Source: Methanocorpusculum sp. (GTDB taxonomy: Archaea; Halobacteriota; Methanomicrobia; Methanomicrobiales; Methanocorpusculaceae). From it: a stretch of 8,300 nt of DNA. The stretch's first letter is position 1, and every line of letters starts with the position of its first letter. Where the stretch lies: contig DALTYD010000038.1 of assembly GCA_029986255.1 (NCBI GenBank), positions 1 to 8,300 on the forward strand, in the 5' to 3' direction. Shown piece after piece: positions 1 to 4,748 of the stretch. The position numbers and the translations under genes are program-made. Below the pieces are notes generated by a model that saw nothing but the letters and a program-made list of their open reading frames with translations, had not been told where the DNA came from and did no database searches.

Positions 1-223
1 ATATGCTGAGTACATGGGTTTTTGAATATTAATCATCAGTACCCTGCGCAAGAATGATGAGGAGTGGAAAAGACAATGAAGTATAATTCAATTCATTCAG
101 GTTGAAAGAGTGCTGTACTCTTCAAGGGGGAGAAGGCCAAATTTTTCAAGTGCGCAGAATGCATACATAGATAAAATAGAATATTGAGAGAGATAAAAGT
201 CCGATATTTAGCTACTGAAGAAC

Positions 224-239
224 ATCTTATCAATAAGAT
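224..239. repeat. Short perfect inverted repeat
   Basis: Arms ATCTTAT and ATAAGAT (7 bp) are separated by CA. It lies about 75 bases downstream of the end of the ferredoxin relic. No function is assigned; in DNA this AT-rich such repeats also occur by chance. Confidence 0.5.
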
Positions 240-311
240 AATCAAAAAACAGAACTCTACTACAAATAAAAAAGAGAGAACAGCTTATCCCAAAGATAAA
301 TAACACCGCAC

Positions 312-318
312 AAAAAAA
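312..318 (-). terminator. Oligo-T tract after the mbhN-like relic
   Basis: On the minus strand the TAG stop at 321-319 is followed immediately by seven T residues. Archaeal RNA polymerase often terminates at such U-tracts without a hairpin, so this is probably the 3' end of the old hydrogenase operon. Confidence 0.45.
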
Positions 319-791
319 CTAATCTACAATTTGACTCTCTGTAAACCTCTCCTCAGTCGCAAGCAAAAACTCATAATCACAAGACAATGTATTCCGAGAA
401 CAAACATCTATACATTGGTCACAAAAGATACAGTTCGTCACATAAATTCTAATGCGTTTTTCCTTCCTCGTCACGACCTCAGACACGTCCTCATCAATAT
501 CAACCACGGATGGGGGTGGGGAGAATGAGGAATAGAAAACTTGCTCAATCGCATGTGCAGGACAAACTTCAAGCATAGTCCACAGCCGTTGCACGTGGTC
601 CGAACATAGATAATCTTACCATGAAACGCTGGAGGTGTGACAACAGGTGGTTCAAGCGTTGCATGGCCATTTGCGATCGAATCAAGAAAATAAGTAATCG
701 ACTTCGGAAGACGGATCATAGGAAAGGGATTTGTTACAGAAATTTTAACCAACTGAATCAAAATCTCTTTCATCATCGGGAATCCTGTCAT
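319..791 (-). pseudogene. Frameshifted MbhN/NuoI-like ferredoxin subunit of a membrane-bound hydrogenase
   Basis: Two overlapping minus-strand frames join into one 157-residue polyferredoxin if a single base is restored near 566-568 (the codons for K75-V76). The rebuilt protein begins at ATG 791, nine nt after a GGAGG (805-801), and carries TNPFP near residue 20, a motif of the MbhN-type subunit. Cluster 1 cysteines are C67, C70, C73 and C77 (followed by P); cluster 2 cysteines are C121, C124, C127 and C131. The tail DYEFLLA is also typical of MbhN. In the family this subunit carries electrons between ferredoxin and the NiFe module on the cytoplasmic side of the membrane. Oddities: a stretch rich in acidic and polar residues (about 87-106) between the clusters, and S132 where proline usually follows the last cysteine. 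The next upstream gene is also broken, so I call a pseudogene, though a sequencing error could explain the shift. Confidence 0.72.
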
Positions 792-792
792 T

Positions 793-1034
793 TCAGATTA
801 CCTCCATAAGAAACGAGTCCTCCATCATCAAAATGATCGCAACTGCACCAATCCATCCAAGTATCAACCAATAAAGAAAAGACCAACAACTTGTGTAATC
901 CGAAGCCGAGTCATCATCGATCTAACGACTGTCACTGAAACAGTCATCACAAGCAACATTTTTAGAATAAAGAATATGAAATCAGAAAAACCAGCCAAAA
1001 CTCCAATAATGCCTAAAAATGGAGATAAATGGCA
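793..1034 (-). pseudogene. 3' fragment of an MbhM/NuoH-like membrane subunit
   Basis: On the minus strand, 1034 to about 888 reads as hydrophobic sequence with FLGIIGVLAGFSDF, then a second hydrophobic segment, then TVVRSMMTRLRITQ. The reading shifts by one base near 884-890 and continues as WSFLYWLILGWIGA and a last membrane segment, ending at TGA 795-793, one nt before the mbhN-like ATG. A basic R..(T/G)RLRI.Q segment before the last helix is typical of the C-terminus of NuoH-like subunits (MbhM, EchB, HycD), which anchor the hydrogenase in the membrane. The order M then N matches Mbh operons; in Ech operons B and F are not adjacent. Upstream, stops in this frame (for example 1037-1035) and lack of similarity show that most of the roughly 300-residue protein is gone. 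No gene for the other hydrogenase subunits is visible. Confidence 0.58.
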
Positions 1035-1394
1035 TTATTTCCTGAAAAACAGAACAATGGAGATTTTTCAAAAATATTCCAAGTAAATCTGAAACAAAGG
1101 TAATATTATCGAATTCCTATCGTTCACATAAATATGAATTGAATTTTGCGATTATGGAAAGATTCTCCAATATTCCTGTATCATGTACAAGTTGTATTCA
1201 CAATAATATAATAAAGTGAACAAAATCCAGAAAACATCTAAATAAAGAATAAAAGTACATGGGAAACATTAACCATGGAATAACTACAGATTACCGTAAC
1301 ATTTATTTTGTATGACATAACGATGCGCTTTGCAACATTGCATCAAAACGCAGAGAACAGTATCTAAACAAATATAACTGCATAGAGAAGTTCA

Positions 1395-1409
1395 CATAGG
1401 ATTCCTATG
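1395..1409. repeat. 15-base palindrome, arms CATAGGA/TCCTATG
   Basis: Two perfect 7-bp arms flank a single T. An odd-centred palindrome of this size could be a dimeric regulator site, but it lies over 200 bases from the nearest start codon and no second copy is evident in the window. Confidence 0.4.
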
Positions 1410-1575
1410 AATGCATAACGTTAGAATACAGCAAGAGATCGCAATCAGAATAAGATTATATAGCACCGAATTTGATGAACATAATGACTGACTTAGAAAG
1501 CAGTGATTATAATAAGATGGACAAAATACTCAATTTGAGATTCTATAGGAAATGTTTCATCACATCAGTATTCAG

Positions 1576-1594
1576 AAGGGAAAAATTATCCCTT
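1576..1594 (+). promoter_or_regulatory. Candidate operator/TATA region of the PAP2 gene
   Basis: The arms AAGGGA (1576-1581) and TCCCTT (1589-1594) form a 6-bp inverted repeat around AAAATTA. The AT-rich centre lies about 40 bases before the ATG at 1624, where an archaeal TATA box for a short leader would be expected. A regulator bound to the repeat would cover that box. This rests on position and symmetry alone. Confidence 0.3.
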
Positions 1595-1623
1595 TGTATC
1601 GCAAATAAGGAAAATAGAGTATC

Positions 1624-2601
1624 ATGAATATCGATGGAGGAATTAACATTGTACTGCAAATACAAGAATTCAGAATAGAAATGCTAGGAACCCTCATTGA
1701 TAACCTGTTATATTTTGTGTCATCACCACTCATATATTTATATTTACCATTCTTTATTATTGCGGGCATGTTCTGGTGCATGAACAAACGTGCTGCAACT
1801 TGCATTGCCATGAGTTTTTTAGTAACAAAACTCCTCGCTGATCTAATAAAATATTTCCTAGCGATACCACGCCCATGGCTGATGAATCAACTTGTCATCC
1901 CATCAGAAAAGGCAATTGAAGGTGCTCCAGGATTTTCATGTCCAAGTGGACATACGGCAGTAACTGCATCATTCTGGGGATTACTTGCAATCATTTTTCG
2001 AAAAACTTTCATTCTCCCTTTACTCTGTCTGATCCCAATAATCATTATTCCATTCTCTCGTATCTATTTGGGAGTGCATACCCCACTTGATATCATTTTG
2101 GGATTGCTCACTGCCGCACTCGGGATCGGGCTATCACTAAAGGTTACGACATGGCTAGAGAAAAATCCAAAGATGGACTGGATTATAGCACTTTCAGGGT
2201 ATATATTCATTCTACTATCAGTGATATTTCTGATATGGCGATATCTTCTTTCTCCAGAATGGGCAGAGACGAGGATAGCAGCAGCAACAATAACATCAAT
2301 AATAGGATGTGGATACTATGCTGGATTTATTACAGGATGGTTGATAGAACGACACTGGATCAATTATGAAATCAATGGTGGAATTGTTCAGCGACTAATA
2401 ATCTTTTCAATTGGGAGTATAACATTATTGGGCTTACTATATTATCTTAAACGCCTACTTTCTCTCGTATTAACAACAGAAATTGCAGGATTTTGTGCAA
2501 ATTTCTTCATTACACTCTTTATATTCGCTGTATACCCCTGGATTCTTCAGTGGAGGAAGACAAGAGTTAGTAAGTACTCCACCAAAAAGAAATACGGTTA
2601 A
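1624..2601 (+). CDS. PAP2-superfamily integral membrane phosphatase
   Basis: This 325-residue protein has the three motifs of the PAP2/type-2 phosphatidic acid phosphatase superfamily: K76-x6-R83-P84, P107-S-G-H110, and S145-R146-x5-H152-x3-D156. H110 is the general acid, H152 the phosphate-accepting nucleophile and D156 its partner. Around them lie hydrophobic helices (about 22-50, 57-80, 113-143, 155-173), and the C-terminal half adds more (about 186-207, 217-241, 258-279, 284-309) before a lysine-rich tail. The enzyme probably removes phosphate from a lipid phosphate or an isoprenyl/archaeol pyrophosphate at the outer face of the membrane; the substrate cannot be told from sequence. ATG 1624 fits the family N-terminus, although no strong ribosome site precedes it. 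It stands alone, converging on the nucleotide/lipid operon. It is intact while its left neighbours are decayed. The frame stays open after the TAA. Confidence 0.88.
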   Translation: MNIDGGINIVLQIQEFRIEMLGTLIDNLLYFVSSPLIYLYLPFFIIAGMFWCMNKRAATCIAMSFLVTKLLADLIKYFLAIPRPWLMNQLVIPSEKAIEGAPGFSCPSGHTAVTASFWGLLAIIFRKTFILPLLCLIPIIIIPFSRIYLGVHTPLDIILGLLTAALGIGLSLKVTTWLEKNPKMDWIIALSGYIFILLSVIFLIWRYLLSPEWAETRIAAATITSIIGCGYYAGFITGWLIERHWINYEINGGIVQRLIIFSIGSITLLGLLYYLKRLLSLVLTTEIAGFCANFFITLFIFAVYPWILQWRKTRVSKYSTKKKYG

Positions 2602-2910
2602 AATAGAACGAAAATATTTTCCAATTTAGAAAACAAGAGATATTTTTCAAAGAAAAATGAGAATAGTATTCATGAGAGTAACGAAGGATTGAAATCGTCC
2701 ATATATGATCTCATATATAAAATAAAATCAACAAAGAATGCAGTCACTATGCCTGTAAGAATTGATGGAAAAAGCAAAAAAATTACTTTAAGCACTCAAA
2801 AATCAAAGCATAATATCAAATATCTACACAGTAGATCGCCTCATGAAATAATTTTTCATGGTATAGATATATATCTTGTGTACAACGAGACAATATGTAA
2901 TATACAATAA
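2602..2910 (+). CDS. Uncertain open frame in phase with the PAP2 gene
   Basis: From the base after the PAP2 stop codon, the same frame runs 102 codons to TAA 2908-2910, long for DNA this AT-rich. There is no ATG near its beginning. The first possible start is TTG at 2689, which would give 73 residues, with no well-placed ribosome site; an ATG at about 2749 gives a shorter product. The translation is lysine- and asparagine-rich at first, then has a more ordered part (PVRIDGKSKKITL, then EIIFHGIDIYLVYN) that looks like beta strands. I do not recognise it. It could be the remnant of a small gene, a former C-terminal extension of the phosphatase cut off by a nonsense mutation, or chance. Its last third coincides with a cluster of inverted repeats, which argues against ordinary coding use. 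Confidence 0.25.
   Translation, partial: NRTKIFSNLENKRYFSKKNENSIHESNEGLKSSIYDLIYKIKSTKNAVTMPVRIDGKSKKITLSTQKSKHNIKYLHSRSPHEIIFHGIDIYLVYNETICNIQ
2701..2718. repeat. Inverted repeat ATATATGA/TCATATAT
   Basis: Two perfect 8-bp arms are separated by TC. It is the first of four inverted repeats in 2701-2876. Confidence 0.5.
2822..2876. repeat. Three adjacent inverted repeats
   Basis: Back to back lie ATCTAC-ACA-GTAGAT (2822-2836), CATGAAA-TAATT-TTTCATG (2842-2860) and the 12-base palindrome AGATATATATCT (2865-2876). All are perfect. As RNA, the first two could form small hairpins with 3- and 5-base loops; the third is pure AT apart from its ends. They precede the T-tracts at 2946-2973. They could belong to the 3' end of the PAP2 transcript, a structured RNA or a protein site; no function can be assigned. 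Confidence 0.5.
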
Positions 2911-2945
2911 TCATCATCATCCGTCTTTTGCAAGAACTGAGAGAG

Positions 2946-2973
2946 TTTTTTAAATAAGATTGATCTTGTTTTT
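2946..2973 (+). terminator. T-tract terminator candidate of the PAP2 transcription unit
   Basis: T6 at 2946-2951 and T5 at 2969-2973 flank a short stem AAGAT-TG-ATCTT (2956-2967). Two U-tracts between convergent genes fit archaeal termination of the plus-strand unit. On the opposite strand no comparably clear tract follows the stop at 3003-3005. Confidence 0.4.
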
Positions 2974-3002
2974 GTATAATAACATTTAAAATAATGAGAG
3001 AA

Positions 3003-3638
3003 TTATTTCTTTTTTAATGCGTTCAATTCACGCCAGTCACTCACAAATCGCTGAATTGCCGTAACATGACCAAAAACACCAAAAATCATCAGTAATAAGC
3101 CAAGCGCAGGTAGTCCAAACAGCAGAGGTCCTGGAAAAATCACCTCAATCAGACCAAATAGCAGAAGCAGTACTAATCGATCAGCTCTGCCTAGAAGCCC
3201 ACCATAATTTCGTTTGAGCCCAACCGCCTGGGCTTGAGTGCCAAGATACGATGACATCAGAACCCCCGTCAGCGCAAATACCCCAATAATCCATGCAGAA
3301 ATCATGCTTGTCCAAGCAAACATTCCCCATGCAAAAATACCCGTAATAATAAAAATATCCGCATATCGATCGAACACATGATCCAGATAGTCACCCGCCG
3401 GACTTGCAATTCCTGTCAATCGAGCGACAGCTCCATCAATTGCATCAAAAAATGCACTCACAAACATTAGAACAACGGCAAAAAGTGTTTCGCCAAGACC
3501 AAAAAATACACCAGAAGCAATCGCTGTAAGAAGAGAGAGCATTGTACAAGCATTTGGCGTCAGATGCAGTGACGCAATAATCTTGGCGAGGGGGATCACA
3601 ATAAAAGAAATTTTCGGGCGGAACAAATCAAGCGTCAT
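3003..3638 (-). CDS. CDP-alcohol phosphatidyltransferase, probably archaetidylinositol phosphate synthase
   Basis: This 211-residue membrane enzyme carries the full family signature: D65-x2-D68-G69-x2-A72-R73-x8-G82-x3-D86-x3-D90, whose aspartates bind the metal ions and the CDP-lipid. Hydrophobic helices surround it (about 31-64, 93-130, 152-192), and the protein ends in a lysine tail. The family transfers a phosphatidyl-type group from a CDP-lipid to an alcohol. In archaea the donor is CDP-archaeol, and the length and the GRADR segment (150-154) favour inositol-1-phosphate as acceptor; archaetidylserine or glycerol-phosphate forms are less likely but not excluded. The reaction occurs at the cytoplasmic face of the membrane. 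ATG 3638 overlaps the upstream kinase stop as ATGA, so translation is probably coupled. It is the last gene of the operon. CTP made by the first gene feeds CDP-archaeol formation, a plausible functional link. Confidence 0.85.
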   Translation of the reverse strand: MTLDLFRPKISFIVIPLAKIIASLHLTPNACTMLSLLTAIASGVFFGLGETLFAVVLMFVSAFFDAIDGAVARLTGIASPAGDYLDHVFDRYADIFIITGIFAWGMFAWTSMISAWIIGVFALTGVLMSSYLGTQAQAVGLKRNYGGLLGRADRLVLLLLFGLIEVIFPGPLLFGLPALGLLLMIFGVFGHVTAIQRFVSDWRELNALKKK

Positions 3639-4153
3639 AACATAAGGTCCAGGAACTCTGACCAGTCGATTGCTCCAAACGATGCAGAACTCTCACCGAT
3701 TGAAAACGAAACAATCAGATCTGCTACAGAAACTACATTTCTATTTGTTGTATCTATCTCATATACTTGTTCCGAAGCAAAGAGATCCACAGTCTCGGAA
3801 AGGATAACATCCAACGCCTCAGCTTGGCAGTTTTCCACAATTTTTGCCGCTGAATATCCTCTAGAGGAGAGACGGTTCTTCAGTACATCTGGCCTACATC
3901 GAAGAACAACAATTTTATCGCATGCAAGAAAATGTGCAAGTGATCCTTCCACATACATGTCCTTATAAGCAAACTCAGAAGCCCAAGCGTTAACGTCCAC
4001 CTCATCCGCATCGCGAACAGAATCATGGGTCAAAACATAGGGAGCAATAGTCGTTTTCAGATCAATAACGGGAAAACCTCGAGCATGTAGCTCCATCGCA
4101 GTCGCCGTTTTTCCCGTCCCAGGAGTACCAGTAATCCCTATCATCAAAGACAT
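3635..4153 (-). CDS. AK6/Fap7-family adenylate kinase
   Basis: The protein has 172 residues from ATG 4153. The P-loop G9-T-P-G-T-G-K15-T16 sits at the N-terminus as in AK6. Then come the family's VEGSLAHFL (68-76), LRCRP (84-88), RLSSRGYS (94-101), KIVEN (104-108) and AEALDVIL (111-118), and a C-terminal IDW (162-164). Members phosphorylate AMP with ATP, and the eukaryotic homologue Fap7 helps mature the small ribosomal subunit by acting on uS11; an archaeal role in both is plausible but inferred. S71 replaces the histidine I recall as usual in the EGHLxH motif. A longer reading from 4177 is possible, but the GAGGTGA at 4161-4155 places the start at 4153. The start overlaps the upstream gene by 10 nt, and the stop overlaps the next start by 4 nt. 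Confidence 0.88.
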   Translation of the reverse strand: MSLMIGITGTPGTGKTATAMELHARGFPVIDLKTTIAPYVLTHDSVRDADEVDVNAWASEFAYKDMYVEGSLAHFLACDKIVVLRCRPDVLKNRLSSRGYSAAKIVENCQAEALDVILSETVDLFASEQVYEIDTTNRNVVSVADLIVSFSIGESSASFGAIDWSEFLDLML

Positions 4154-4743
4154 TTCACCTCTTTGCAAGGAGCACAAACATATGTTCTTGCAGGATCATA
4201 GAAAGAGAAAGTAGATGAAATCAAAAAATCACCCAGTACACGCAGGTGAAAATTCATCAGATCAACTCTGAATCGAGACTTCGGGGCAGCAACTGTTTGG
4301 ATAACAGTTTTCAGAATCTCAAACATTGTATTTCTAGCAATAAATACAACAGACTCGCCAGCTTTCGCAACGTCCAAACGATCACTAGAAATGATTGCGT
4401 CCAGGGAGAGATCAGATACAATATCTTTAGCAAGAGTAATAATATCTAGTCGAATTGGAGATGGGTGAACTGCAAACCACTTTTCCATTTGCATCTCATC
4501 AGAGATCATCAGGAAGAATAGGGGCATACCTGCCTCTCTCTGAATCATCTCAAACATGACAACTTCGGGCGCCATTGAATGACTGTGACGAATATTGCAA
4601 ACCGCAAGATCTGTAACTAAATCAAGATATGGATTTTCAGTTATATTATCCCATATATGACATTTTTTTCCCCAAACAACTGCCATGTTTCGTTTGAACA
4701 CGGGCAGGTTATAGTGTGCGTCAAGTTGTTTGGGTATCGACAT
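4144..4743 (-). CDS. Short, degenerate acetylornithine-aminotransferase-like protein (N-terminal half only)
   Basis: This is a 199-residue product from ATG 4743, preceded by GAGTGAT. A GTG at 4752 overlapping the guaA stop would add three residues. Residues 10-62 follow the N-terminus of ArgD-type class III aminotransferases: LPVFKR, then WGKKCHIWD, then YLDLV, LAV, and HSHS before VV. Key positions differ: no glycine in the usual DGN turn, DLAV for GIAV, RHSHS for GHSHP. Further on, residues of about 127-170 align loosely with the SGTEAVEAAIK to FHGRTLG region (here NFHLRVLG), after an extra stretch of about 30 residues. The protein stops near ArgD residue 150, so the half with the PLP-binding lysine is missing and aminotransferase activity is not expected. 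The frame is intact and lies between co-transcribed genes. It may be a decaying argD kept open by operon coupling, or a protein with a new role. Confidence 0.55.
   Translation of the reverse strand: MSIPKQLDAHYNLPVFKRNMAVVWGKKCHIWDNITENPYLDLVTDLAVCNIRHSHSMAPEVVMFEMIQREAGMPLFFLMISDEMQMEKWFAVHPSPIRLDIITLAKDIVSDLSLDAIISSDRLDVAKAGESVVFIARNTMFEILKTVIQTVAAPKSRFRVDLMNFHLRVLGDFLISSTFSFYDPARTYVCAPCKEVKCL
4155..4161 (-). promoter_or_regulatory. Ribosome-binding site of the AK6-family gene
   Basis: On the minus strand GAGGTGA matches the anti-Shine-Dalgarno and ends one base before the ATG at 4153. It lies inside the last codons of the upstream ArgD-like gene, so the end of that gene must stay in place for the kinase to be translated. 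Confidence 0.65.
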
Positions 4744-4748
4744 GCATA

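Larger units (their letters stand above)
1..318. other. AT-rich non-coding stretch
   Basis: I see no gene here. Open frames on both strands are short and lack convincing starts. It holds the oligo-T tract that follows the ferredoxin relic (312-318, minus strand) and one perfect inverted repeat at 224-239. It may be eroded former coding DNA, like its right neighbour, but nothing in it is recognisable enough to name. Confidence 0.6.
1035..1623. other. Long AT-rich region without a recognisable gene
   Basis: All six frames are broken by stops. The rest of the mbhM-like gene should lie here on the minus strand, but I find only short hydrophobic fragments that cannot be assigned. It contains a 15-base palindrome at 1395-1409 and an inverted repeat at 1576-1594 just before the PAP2 gene. 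It is probably decayed hydrogenase operon DNA plus the upstream region of the PAP2 gene. Confidence 0.5.

Noticed and set aside
133..174. Plus-strand peptide KAKFFKCAECIHR resembling the N-terminus of a zinc-ribbon or desulfoferrodoxin protein
   Set aside because: Only 13 residues before a stop, no start codon or ribosome site, and the following sequence shows no continuation in another frame that I can recognise.
560..575. Programmed ribosomal frameshift in the ferredoxin gene
   Set aside because: No slippery heptamer or strong following structure is visible, and the adjacent gene is also broken, so mutation or read error is simpler.
331..809. Plus-strand frames at 331-528 and 621-809
   Set aside because: They are antisense shadows of the ferredoxin relic; the cysteine motifs lie on the minus strand.
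1572..1811. Minus-strand 79-residue frame
   Set aside because: It is antisense to the start of the PAP2 gene and resembles no family.
2822..2876. CRISPR repeats or an insertion-sequence end
   Set aside because: The repeats differ from each other, are not evenly spaced, and no transposase, cas gene or target duplication is present.
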